The position numbers and the translations under genes were made by a program. Under the pieces are notes generated by a model, which saw only the letters and a program-made list of their open reading frames with translations, had not been told where the DNA came from and ran no database searches. This document shows, one piece after another, positions 1-6,340 of a stretch of DNA of 12,954 bases. Positions within the stretch are counted from its first letter, which is position 1; each line of letters begins with the position of its first letter. The DNA is from Minisyncoccota bacterium (GTDB lineage: Bacteria > Patescibacteriota > Minisyncoccia > Minisyncoccales > Minisyncoccaceae), in NCBI GenBank assembly GCA_028708155.1, contig JAQVZN010000010.1, positions 1 through 12,954 on the forward strand, in the 5' to 3' direction.

Positions 1-1000
1 CTAATTTGTCTAGAATAGGCAATATCATGTCTTCAAATTTTTCTTGCCTTATCCACTTTTTCTGGGAGCAATTTCTATAATGATTACAATGTCCATACCA
101 ATGACCCTTTTGTATTTCCCAAGTGATTGTTCCTCCGCATTCGGCACATCTTACTTTAGCCCTAAAAACAGGAAAATGTTTTGTATATGATGGAGATTTG
201 AATTTTCTATTTAATTTAGATTGCACTAAATCAAAAAGTTCTTTGCTAATGATAGGCTCTTGGCTTCCATTAAGTATTTTTTCATTCCATTTTATTTTTC
301 CATAATAGAAAGGATTTGAAAGATGGTCATACATTCTTGAGATGCCAACTTTTTTGTTTTGATCGTTTCTTAATCCTTCTTTATACATTATTTCACATAG
401 AGCTTTGATGGAGTAATTTCCAGTAGAATAAAGTTCAAATGCTTTTTTAATAAAAGGAGCTTTTTCTTCATCAATAATATGTGTTTTGTGTCCTTTTTCT
501 CCAATAGTTTTATATCCTAATGGTGGTCTAAGGGGGAGCCATCCTTGTGAAAGTTTTGCTTTTTGACCCTTTTTAACCTCTTCGGAGAGGTTATTTGTAT
601 AAAATCGTGCGATAGCTACTTTCATATCCCAAACAAGGTTCTCATGAGCTCTGGTATTTGAATTTAATACAAAAGATTCTTTGACAAAGTGAATTTCTCT
701 GGTTTTGTCTTCGTCTATCCAGTCTTGTACAAGAGCAGCGTCTTTTGGGTTTCTAGTTAAACGATCTATCTTTTCACAACAAATGATGTTTATTTTTTTC
801 TTTGTTGCGTATTCAAACAATTCATTAAATAATTTACGGACTTGCTTTCCGCTAGCAGATTCAGACACTCTAAATGTCTTTATTGTTTCGAATTGTTTTT
901 TAATAGAGTAGTCTTTTAGAAGTTGCTCTTGGGCATCAAGAGAATAACCTGTTTCTTCTTGTTCTCTAGAAGATACTCTGCAGAATATAAGATTTTTCAT
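1..1000 (-). CDS. Large serine recombinase (resolvase/invertase family), C-terminus cut off by the window edge
   Basis: Reading leftward from ATG at 1000, 333 codons stay open to the window edge. Residues 4-25 give the serine recombinase N-terminus (FCRVSSREQ, then GYSLDAQ), with Ser10 the expected nucleophile. EKIDRLTRNP at 76-85 is the second conserved catalytic-domain block. After about residue 150, GWLPLRPPLGY and the 'LSNPFYYGKI' segment (227-236) match the recombinase domain, and CAEC at 285-288 with cysteines at 305 and 311 forms the zinc ribbon of large serine recombinases. Such enzymes integrate and excise phages and conjugative or mobilisable elements by making a Ser-linked DNA break. 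The ATG overlaps the stop of the 51-residue gene upstream (ATGA), so translation is probably coupled. Family assignment is very secure; the attachment sites are not visible here. Confidence 0.95.
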   Translation of the reverse strand, partial: MKNLIFCRVSSREQEETGYSLDAQEQLLKDYSIKKQFETIKTFRVSESASGKQVRKLFNELFEYATKKKINIICCEKIDRLTRNPKDAALVQDWIDEDKTREIHFVKESFVLNSNTRAHENLVWDMKVAIARFYTNNLSEEVKKGQKAKLSQGWLPLRPPLGYKTIGEKGHKTHIIDEEKAPFIKKAFELYSTGNYSIKALCEIMYKEGLRNDQNKKVGISRMYDHLSNPFYYGKIKWNEKILNGSQEPIISKELFDLVQSKLNRKFKSPSYTKHFPVFRAKVRCAECGGTITWEIQKGHWYGHCNHYRNCSQKKWIRQEKFEDMILPILDKL

Positions 1001-1152
1001 ATTTTTTTATTATTATAGTCTATTTCGGCAAGTTTATCAAAATAAACAACAAGGTCTGAAAGCATTTTTTCAGCCTCAATAAGGTCTATGCTTTTGGCAT
1101 AGTCCTCTTTGATTGCTTGTTGAAATTCTTTGATAAGTTCTTGACTAAACAT
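997..1152 (-). CDS. 51-residue protein translationally coupled to the serine recombinase
   Basis: ATG at 1152 opens 51 codons, ending in TGA at 999-997 inside the ATGA overlap with the recombinase start. The product is acidic and helix-prone (starts MFSQELIKEFQQAI, ends in DYNNKKI), with no cysteines, membrane segment or recognised domain. The exact ATGA overlap, and its place in a tightly packed run of leftward genes, argue that it is real despite its size. A small helper of the recombinase, such as a directionality factor, is possible from position alone; nothing in the sequence proves it. Confidence 0.6.
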   Translation of the reverse strand: MFSQELIKEFQQAIKEDYAKSIDLIEAEKMLSDLVVYFDKLAEIDYNNKKI

Positions 1153-1174
1153 TTATTATGCGGGTTTTTATTTG

Positions 1175-1465
1175 TTAGTATTTTCCTCCCTGACATCCGC
1201 ATTCTTCGAATTTTGGGTGCCATCTTTTACAGTATTCACACTGCCATTGTCCAGCTTTTCTTTTTCGTTGTTCATATATTCTATCTGCATTAAAAATACC
1301 CTCTATGTTGTGGATAGATACTATTTCTCCTTCTATTTCAATGTTTTTATGATCACCTGTATTCATAAGTTGCGATATTTTTATTGCTTGATCATCACTT
1401 ATCCATATTTCAATGCCTTGTTTAGTTAAAAGACATTTTGTTTGATTTGTTGGTAGATTGTTCAT
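1175..1465 (-). CDS. Small protein with a C-terminal Cys/His cluster (putative zinc-binding)
   Basis: This 96-residue protein of unknown function starts at ATG 1465, overlapping the stop of the preceding HTH gene as ATGA; the next gene starts 22 bp after its stop. The first 60 residues look like a small beta-rich domain (IEIEGEIVSIHNIEGIF). The last 25 carry CEYCKRWHPKFEECGC, in which CxxC, His and a CGC form a likely zinc knuckle. Similar small proteins sit in phage and integrative-element operons, where they are usually hypothetical. Operon position ties it to the recombinase module. I do not recognise a named family. Confidence 0.8.
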   Translation of the reverse strand: MNNLPTNQTKCLLTKQGIEIWISDDQAIKISQLMNTGDHKNIEIEGEIVSIHNIEGIFNADRIYEQRKRKAGQWQCEYCKRWHPKFEECGCQGGKY

Positions 1466-2196
1466 ATTTTTATAATTATTGATTGTTTATTGTTTTGTTT
1501 TTTAGAGTAATTTATAAGTTGTGCCATTTTTTCTCTTAATTGGGTTGGCGTTGATATACTAGGGAAGTATTGTTCGTGTTGGTGTTGTTTTATATACATT
1601 ACCATCGGTTCCAATTTTTCTATTCCGTATTTATTTTCAAGCCATTCAGCATCGGTACGGGTGGTTTTGTTATTAAATTTTATATTTGGGTTTATTTCTT
1701 TATAAAAAAGATTTAGAAGAGCATTGCTGTTATTTTTTAATTCATCTTGTATTTTATTAGTATTGTTAATAATATAAGTATTTTTATGAGGAACTATTTT
1801 CCTTTGGTTTTTGTTTTTATTTTCCTCTGGACTATCATAGGAAATAATTTCCTCTGGTTTCTTTTTCCACTGAGATTTATCTAGAAGAGTATAAACATTA
1901 TTAAGATATTTTTGTGTTTTTGGATTTTTTTCTTTTTTGACAAGTATTAAATTCCATTCTTCAAATTTTTTGATATAATTTCTTACAGTCCTATCGGTAA
2001 TTCCTAATTCTTTTGCTATTAGTTCCTGACTAGGGAAGCATTCTTGAGTTTCATTGTTAGCATGCCTGCATAAAGATATATAAATTGCTGTCCCCACTGC
2101 TCCAAAAATTTTTGCATATCCATTAAGGTAAGCATTGTCGATAATAAACCATTCTTTATTTCTTCTATCTCTTATTTTTATTAGTTCTTTTTTCAT
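1462..2196 (-). CDS. Helix-turn-helix protein, replication/transcription-initiator type
   Basis: This is a 244-residue DNA-binding protein. Residues about 28-50 (GYAKIFGAVGTAIYISLCRHAN) followed by FPSQELIAKEL and a recognition helix (GITDRTVRNYIKKFEEWNLI, about 65-84) form the winged HTH typical of phage and plasmid replication-initiation or DnaD-like proteins (HTH_36 type). After the HTH comes a Lys/Asn-rich linker, about residues 110-150, and then a C-terminal helical segment (TRTDAEWLENKYGIEKLEPM, later STPTQLREKMAQL). It begins 5 bp after the stop of the phBC6A51-like gene and overlaps the next gene by ATGA. The HTH is clear; whether it starts replication of the element or regulates it is inference. 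Confidence 0.85.
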   Translation of the reverse strand: MKKELIKIRDRRNKEWFIIDNAYLNGYAKIFGAVGTAIYISLCRHANNETQECFPSQELIAKELGITDRTVRNYIKKFEEWNLILVKKEKNPKTQKYLNNVYTLLDKSQWKKKPEEIISYDSPEENKNKNQRKIVPHKNTYIINNTNKIQDELKNNSNALLNLFYKEINPNIKFNNKTTRTDAEWLENKYGIEKLEPMVMYIKQHQHEQYFPSISTPTQLREKMAQLINYSKKQNNKQSIIIKI

Positions 2197-2201
2197 AGTA
2201 T

Positions 2202-2654
2202 TTAATCTATTTTATTGAATTTAGCATTTTGTTTTTTAATTAACTCTGCTAGTTCATTGTCGGTTAGTTTAGTTAAAGGATTTTCTTCTTCGATAGAGGC
2301 TGTGAGTCGTTCTGACCAATCTTCTATAAGTTGAAACCAAAGTTTAACTTCGGCAGCATTGCCTGTTTCTATTATGCGTTTATATAGGGCATAAATGATG
2401 TCAGAAGTTTTTTCTTTGCTCCATTCTTTTCTTTGTTTTGCTACTTCTTCCCAAAATCCAGTTCTTTTTTTCCATTCAGAAAGAGTATCTTGCCCAACCC
2501 CAAAATGTTTTGATAATTCGACTTGAGTATTTGGTTTACGAAGCTCTTTTGGCAGTGCTATCCAAAGGATAAATTTATGGTATTCAAAATTATGTCTAAG
2601 TTTTACTTGTGAATTATTGGAGTTAATTGGAGTTTCGATTTTTAGTTTTTTCAT
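2202..2654 (-). CDS. phBC6A51-family-like helix-turn-helix protein
   Basis: This 150-residue protein heads the leftward operon. The N-terminal half reads KFILWIALPKELRKP, then TQVELSKHFGVGQDTLSEWK (about 43-62), then GFWEEVAKQRKEW. That is the layout of the phage phBC6A51-type HTH proteins: an HTH, followed by a helix beginning 'FWEEV', then helices with a WFQLIEDW-like segment (here about 125-132). Such proteins are common beside large serine recombinases in mobile elements of Firmicutes and Patescibacteria; their role is unproven (DNA binding, possibly small-terminase-like). No Shine-Dalgarno is present; the start follows CATAAAAAT. It is probably transcribed from the region at 2655-2768. 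Confidence 0.85.
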   Translation of the reverse strand: MKKLKIETPINSNNSQVKLRHNFEYHKFILWIALPKELRKPNTQVELSKHFGVGQDTLSEWKKRTGFWEEVAKQRKEWSKEKTSDIIYALYKRIIETGNAAEVKLWFQLIEDWSERLTASIEEENPLTKLTDNELAELIKKQNAKFNKID

Positions 2655-2697
2655 ATTTTTATGTGAATTAAATTTATGATTTTAGTAAATTAAAAAA

Positions 2698-2735
2698 TCA
2701 TACTATTTACAGTATGACTTTTATAAAAAAGTATG
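2698..2735. promoter_or_regulatory. Palindrome plus extra half-site upstream of the leftward HTH/recombinase operon (candidate operator)
   Basis: TCATACT (2698-2704) and AGTATGA (2711-2717) form a perfect 7-bp inverted repeat around a 6-bp spacer. A further AGTATG lies at 2730-2735, 19 bp from the previous copy, about two helical turns. The site is 44-81 bp upstream of the operon's first ATG, where a repressor would act. On the minus strand the palindrome itself contains TATGAT, a fair -10 hexamer, but I see no convincing -35. A dimeric HTH regulator, perhaps one of the operon's own products, is the natural candidate. Confidence 0.45.
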
Positions 2736-2744
2736 TTAGAAAAA

Positions 2745-2774
2745 TGGACTATTCTGGACTAACTTGAACTATCT
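2745..2774. repeat. Three direct repeats with a 10-bp period
   Basis: TGGACTATTC, TGGACTAACT and TGAACTATCT follow each other without gaps, sharing TGRACTA in the first seven positions. The period equals about one helical turn, so bound proteins would lie on one face. The third copy overlaps the TAG stop (2769-2771) of the 253-residue gene. With the palindrome beside it, this could be a protein-binding iteron set for the leftward operon. Confidence 0.4.
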
Positions 2775-3530
2775 AGTGTTTTTATCATTAGCTAAGTCTA
2801 GTTCTTTTAAGAGTATATTTATTTTTATGCCTTTTTTTTCTAGATATTCTTTGCTAATTTTGTCTCCGGCATAAGTTATCGTGTCTTTTCCTCTTTTATC
2901 AAAAAATGCTTTAAGAATTTCACCTTTAAATCCAAGCCCGTTTAAGATTTTAATAAAACTCTTTTTTTCGATTTGTTTTTTGAGAGACAAATCACCAAGC
3001 TTTGATGGTAATTCTCTTCTCTCTATTTTTTTATGAGGTTCCTGTGATCGGATATAATCAAAAAATTCAAAATTACTTCCAGTTGCATGGGGTTTTCCTA
3101 TAAGATAATTATTTACCCATATTTCTCGATCTTTAACATACACTTCATATTTATTTGGTACGGGATGCATGTTTTTTATTTCTTTGACGGATTTTCCTTC
3201 AATCTTTTTTTCATATTCTTTACATAATTGTGAAAATTTTGGTTCAATTGGTTCAACCCAGTAACCCTCAGCAATTGTTTTTTTTGTTTGGTTTCTGTTT
3301 TTTTCCAATGTTTCATTTATTTCATCCCAATTGCGTTCATTAAAATCAATGCCCCCCATTTCTTTTAAGGTGTTTAAAAGGAGAATAGTTTTATGTTCCA
3401 TGCTACCATTTACATAAAATTCAATAAAAATAGGAGTCTTTGTTTTTTTGGTAATGAAATTGTATTTAATTTTTTGTAGAAGATTGTTTATTTCTATATT
3501 TCTTTTTTGATCGGCATTTAAAATTTTCAT
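2769..3530 (-). CDS. Conserved-looking hypothetical protein (253 residues)
   Basis: This leftward soluble protein is Lys-rich and has no signal peptide, membrane segment or enzyme motif I can name. The N-terminal half is mostly charged helix. The middle holds KYEVYVKDREIWVNNYLIG and then GSNFEFFDYI (about residues 128-162). The last 70 residues include KSFIKILNGLGFKGEILKAFF. I recall similar 'REIWVN..L' plus 'GFKGEILKAFF' tails in Patescibacteria hypothetical proteins, but cannot verify this here. It is separated from the next leftward gene by 114 bp with its own regulatory repeats, so it is probably a separate unit, expressed from the gap it shares with the rightward genes. Function unknown. 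Confidence 0.8.
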   Translation of the reverse strand: MKILNADQKRNIEINNLLQKIKYNFITKKTKTPIFIEFYVNGSMEHKTILLLNTLKEMGGIDFNERNWDEINETLEKNRNQTKKTIAEGYWVEPIEPKFSQLCKEYEKKIEGKSVKEIKNMHPVPNKYEVYVKDREIWVNNYLIGKPHATGSNFEFFDYIRSQEPHKKIERRELPSKLGDLSLKKQIEKKSFIKILNGLGFKGEILKAFFDKRGKDTITYAGDKISKEYLEKKGIKINILLKELDLANDKNTR

Positions 3531-3687
3531 AATGTTGCAAATAAGTATTTTTTATTGTGTAATAATTTTAACAAATGATAAATAATAAATCAATAAAGAG
3601 AGAAAAAGACTACACATTTTTTAATTTTTGAGTTATTATGAAAATACAATTTAATAAAAGTAGCCTAAACCTTTAATTTTATTAGAG
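3531..3687. other. AT-rich part of the divergent intergenic gap
   Basis: The whole gap between the divergent genes spans 3531-3851. This half is almost pure A/T and holds no supported gene. It should contain the start signals for the 253-residue gene on the minus strand and for the rightward transcript. The best single element seen is TACAAT at 3645-3650 on the plus strand, a 5/6 match to the -10 consensus but without a good -35 partner. Confidence 0.4.
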
Positions 3688-3822
3688 GCATGGTGAAAAA
3701 GACCGATCAAGATAAAGAACCCATCATGGGGTTGTCTTGATCGGCCATATCGGGAAACTGGTATGAATGGCTTAGGCCATTACCCGTGGTGGGCTTTTTG
3801 TATACAAAACCACGGGTGCCAT
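3688..3822 (+). ncRNA. Unassigned structured element with three hairpins (candidate ncRNA or 5' leader)
   Basis: This block is clearly richer in G and C than the sequence on either side. Hairpin 1: CCGATCAAGA (3703-3712) pairs perfectly with TCTTGATCGG (3735-3744) and encloses AACCC/GGGTT (3718-3722, 3729-3733). Hairpin 2: AATGGC (3766-3771), loop TTAG, GCCATT (3776-3781). Hairpin 3: ACCCGTGGT (3782-3790) with ACCACGGGT (3809-3817), whose loop contains the palindrome TTTTGTATACAAAA. CGGG at 3751-3754 could instead pair with CCCG at 3783-3786, enclosing hairpin 2 and breaking hairpin 3, which is a switch-like arrangement. No U-tract follows, so it is not a simple terminator. It ends 30 bp before the start of the membrane-protein operon. 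The strand is assumed from that gene; a DNA-level role (origin, recombination site) is equally open. Confidence 0.5.
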
Positions 3823-3851
3823 AAGAAAATAATCAATAAGTAAGTGATATT

Positions 3852-4079
3852 ATGAAAACATTAAACAAGATTAAAAAAAGATGGGATAAAGAAAATGAAG
3901 AAATAAAAGCATTGCCTAGGCTTTTAATAACAATCGCATCTATTTTTTTAGCAGTAGTTATAGCAACTATTTTTATGGCTGTTACAGGCAGTTTTGTAGG
4001 TGGAGGATTAGCTATTATAATTTCATACCTTGTATTTAAGAAGCTTTTTGAAAAACTAGCAATAAAAATGAAAAAATAG
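3852..4079 (+). CDS. Small two-helix membrane protein of unknown function
   Basis: This 75-residue protein has a strongly charged N-terminus (about residues 1-20), then two hydrophobic stretches at about 23-43 (LPRLLITIASIFLAVVIATIF) and 47-63 (SFVGGGLAIIISYLVF), joined by a glycine-rich turn, and a Lys-rich tail. The positive charge at both ends fits both termini facing the cytoplasm. It is the first of three closely spaced rightward genes, and the next starts 9 bp after its stop. The overlapping opposite-strand reading frame looks like a shadow. No family recognised. Confidence 0.7.
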   Translation: MKTLNKIKKRWDKENEEIKALPRLLITIASIFLAVVIATIFMAVTGSFVGGGLAIIISYLVFKKLFEKLAIKMKK

Positions 4080-4088
4080 AAGAAATAC

Positions 4089-4472
4089 ATGATAGATTTT
4101 TTAATTTATGCACTAGCTTTATTTTTAGCACCTTTTCTAAATGGATTATTGTCCCTTATTTTAACAATAATTTTTGCTCCAATCATAGGTTTATTAAAAA
4201 AGAAAAACAATGAAAAATTACTTGATATAGTTTTTTCTATTGAGTCTTTTTGTTCTACATTTTTAACTACTATTCTTTTAGATAAATTATTAAATATATT
4301 TAATCTTAATATAAATTGGCTTTTTATTATTCTTTTCATCTCAATAATTTTGATAAATGGAATGCAGAGAATAAAAAAGACTATCAATCGAGATAAGCTT
4401 TTTGAAATTTATGAAACAGTCGGGGATATTTTAGGTATTCTGGCAGGCTCTATAGTTCTACTTTTATTATAA
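4089..4472 (+). CDS. Small polytopic membrane protein of unknown function
   Basis: This 127-residue, very hydrophobic protein has segments at about 3-36 (one long or two short helices), 48-68, 75-92 and 113-127, so about four membrane passes. Between them are Lys-rich loops (LLKKKNNEK near 35-43, RIKKTINRDK near 93-102). There is no signal-peptide cleavage site or catalytic motif. It lies 9 bp after the two-helix protein and 10 bp before the next gene, so the three are probably cotranscribed. Phe/Ile/Leu-rich composition in an AT-rich genome can inflate hydrophobicity, but the regular helix spacing supports a true membrane protein. Function unknown. Confidence 0.7.
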   Translation: MIDFLIYALALFLAPFLNGLLSLILTIIFAPIIGLLKKKNNEKLLDIVFSIESFCSTFLTTILLDKLLNIFNLNINWLFIILFISIILINGMQRIKKTINRDKLFEIYETVGDILGILAGSIVLLLL

Positions 4473-4482
4473 TAATAAAAAG

Positions 4483-4800
4483 ATGAAAAATTCAGAAGAA
4501 ACATTTAAAACACTTTGGGGATATTGCACATCTAATAATCGATTATGTTTAAGATTAAAACATTGGTATAAATTATTTAAGCTATTAAAAAACACAAATA
4601 GTTTAAGTGTCCATGGTGATAATGGAGAACCAGCTAATCCAATAATTATTGATCATAATTGGTATGAGATTATTCCACTAGAAAAACAACTTCAATTTAA
4701 AAGTTATATAAAATTGGCAGAGAGGAATGGTCAATTAGAAGAAATGGGAGAATATATAAGGTCTTTATCAGAAGAAGAATGGGAGCATTTTGGATTATGA
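4483..4800 (+). CDS. Small soluble conserved-type hypothetical protein
   Basis: This 105-residue protein has no membrane segment and is rich in Trp, Leu and Glu. Landmarks are TLWGYCTSNNRLCLR (about 10-24), HWYKLFKLL, EIIPLEKQLQFKSYI (about 63-77) and an acidic ending, YIRSLSEEEWEHFGL. I recall a widespread uncharacterised bacterial family with the same plan (LW.YC..NNR near the start, KQLRFKEH in the middle, SLSEEEW.HFGE at the end). This is from memory and unverified. If correct, it shows the gene is a real, mobile, widely shared protein. It is the last gene of the three-gene operon; a terminator hairpin follows about 100 bp downstream. Confidence 0.8.
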   Translation: MKNSEETFKTLWGYCTSNNRLCLRLKHWYKLFKLLKNTNSLSVHGDNGEPANPIIIDHNWYEIIPLEKQLQFKSYIKLAERNGQLEEMGEYIRSLSEEEWEHFGL

Positions 4801-4902
4801 TTTATTTTTTAAATTAGCTAATTTACGGTTGATTTTTTGTGTTTTTAATTATATCATCAAAATAATGAAAATTAGAATTACAAACAATTTATTATTTATT
4901 TT

Positions 4903-4924
4903 AAACACCTCTTTTTGGGTGTTT
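4903..4924 (+). terminator. Hairpin terminator after the small membrane-protein operon
   Basis: AAACACC (4903-4909) pairs with GGTGTTT (4918-4924) over an 8-base, T-rich loop and is followed by TAATTT. The U-tract is weak, so efficiency is uncertain. It lies between the operon ending at 4800 and the AlbA_2 gene starting at 4958, where a boundary is expected. The rest of 4801-4957 is A/T-rich without other clear signals. Confidence 0.6.
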
Positions 4925-4957
4925 TAATTTATAAACACAAATTTTTATTAGTACGTT

Positions 4958-6301
4958 ATGTTTAATAAACCAATATCACAATTAACCGAAGATGATTTAC
5001 AATCTTTGATTGATAATAAAGAGAGAGAAAGTTCTATTTTAGAATATAAGCAAGAAATTTCTGGTACAGATCATGAAAAGAAGGAGATATCTAAAGATGT
5101 CTCAGCGATGGCTAATACAGAGGGTGGTTATTTAGTTATTGGAATTAAAGAAGCTAGTGGTCAAGCAGATGCTATTATCGGGACACCAAAGACTATTGGA
5201 AAGCAACCTGTTGAGGCTTGGATCGAAAATGTTCTTATTGCAAATGTTAGGCCTAAAATAGCTATCACACCGAAAGTGATAACTTTAGCTTCTAGCTCTG
5301 ATCGTGTCGTTATCGTGTTACATATTCCACAAAGTCCAAAGCGTCCCCATATGGTTATTGCCGAAGGTCGTAATGCTTATTATGCTCGCCATAATTATCA
5401 AGCGAACTATGCTGATGAACACGAAGTTAGGTCTATGTTTTTAGAGAGCAAAAGCTTGGGAGATGAAATGAAATCTTTTTTGATATCTCGGAACCTTAAC
5501 GATCCATTGAGCGATAATTTTGCTATTACGCCATTATCTAAACGGTTATCAAAATCTTTAAGAGAAATGAGGGAGTTGCCAGATAATTTTAACGGAAATC
5601 CTTTTATCTTATTCGCTGCTTGCCCACGCTATTTAGAGGAACGAGTAGATATAGCATCTTCCGATTTGCGAGATTGGCTAAATTTAAAAAATCAAGTTAA
5701 TCTTTTTGAGCTTAATATCGATTTTTTAAACCATAATAAAGTAGTTTCTGTAGATAGTATTCGCTCGGTTCAAGAAGTTCAGTCAGAAAAAGGAACAGAT
5801 AAATTATTATATAATTATGTAGAATTGTTTCGTAATGGATACATAGAAGGTGGGATTAGTTCTGAAATAATGTGGTCACATGAAAAACTTGGTTTGATGT
5901 TTCAATTAGCATATTTTACAGCGGCGCTTTGGTTGTTTATGAAGTTTATTCGTGATTTATATGAACATATAGAGTATTTAGAAGAAATAAATTTAACAAT
6001 AGCAATAGTTGATGTAGAGAATGTGGTGTTGCATGGTTTTGGTAAAAAGGATGAAAAAACAACATGGGCTCAACCATACAATATGTTTCATTTTGATAAT
6101 CTTCCTATTTGTAAACAAAAAAATGTAAAAATAGAAAGGAGTTTTATAGCTTCTGATCTTAACGATGAAAATATAGAAAAAATTGTTAAGGAAGTATCAA
6201 AAAGAGTTTCTAATGCTTTTGGTGAAAGCATATCAAAATGTTTTGATGATAGTGGAAATTTTGATGTGAATCAGATAAGAGGTTTTAGAAATGTTTATTA
6301 G
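4958..6301 (+). CDS. AlbA_2 (Schlafen-type) putative DNA-binding domain protein
   Basis: This protein has 447 residues. The first 160 are a typical AlbA_2 domain: ESSILEYKQEI (about 24-34), KEISKDVSAMANTEGGYLVIGI (about 42-63), then a beta-rich part with VVIVLHIPQSPKRPH and GRNAYYAR (137-144). This fold, shared with Schlafen proteins, is found in bacterial transcription regulators and in defence genes and is thought to bind nucleic acid. Residues about 165-447 match nothing I know; they are soluble and mixed alpha/beta (LRDWLNLKNQVNLFELNIDF near the middle). It heads a rightward run and is followed after 39 bp by an AAA ATPase, a pairing suggesting a two-gene defence or regulatory module. The domain is secure; the function of the pair is inference. 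Confidence 0.88.
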   Translation: MFNKPISQLTEDDLQSLIDNKERESSILEYKQEISGTDHEKKEISKDVSAMANTEGGYLVIGIKEASGQADAIIGTPKTIGKQPVEAWIENVLIANVRPKIAITPKVITLASSSDRVVIVLHIPQSPKRPHMVIAEGRNAYYARHNYQANYADEHEVRSMFLESKSLGDEMKSFLISRNLNDPLSDNFAITPLSKRLSKSLREMRELPDNFNGNPFILFAACPRYLEERVDIASSDLRDWLNLKNQVNLFELNIDFLNHNKVVSVDSIRSVQEVQSEKGTDKLLYNYVELFRNGYIEGGISSEIMWSHEKLGLMFQLAYFTAALWLFMKFIRDLYEHIEYLEEINLTIAIVDVENVVLHGFGKKDEKTTWAQPYNMFHFDNLPICKQKNVKIERSFIASDLNDENIEKIVKEVSKRVSNAFGESISKCFDDSGNFDVNQIRGFRNVY

Positions 6302-6340
6302 TAGTAATTTATTAGTCTTTTATCTCTTAATTATAAAAAT

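Noticed and set aside
123..911. Plus-strand open frames at 123-305 and 705-911
   Set aside because: They lie opposite the clearly conserved serine recombinase and encode low-complexity Phe/Ser/Leu-rich shadows.
3741..3822. Resemblance to a cobalamin riboswitch (CGGGAA, then GGT, then CCCG, and GGTGCC near the end)
   Set aside because: The pieces are in the wrong order: GGTGCC should come first. The hairpin between them does not match the conserved core, and the downstream genes have no link to B12.
3690..3850. Short open frames inside the structured element (16 codons from 3690, and 26 codons from 3764)
   Set aside because: Both simply follow the hairpin arms and have no coding support; the paired arms explain the composition better than coding does.
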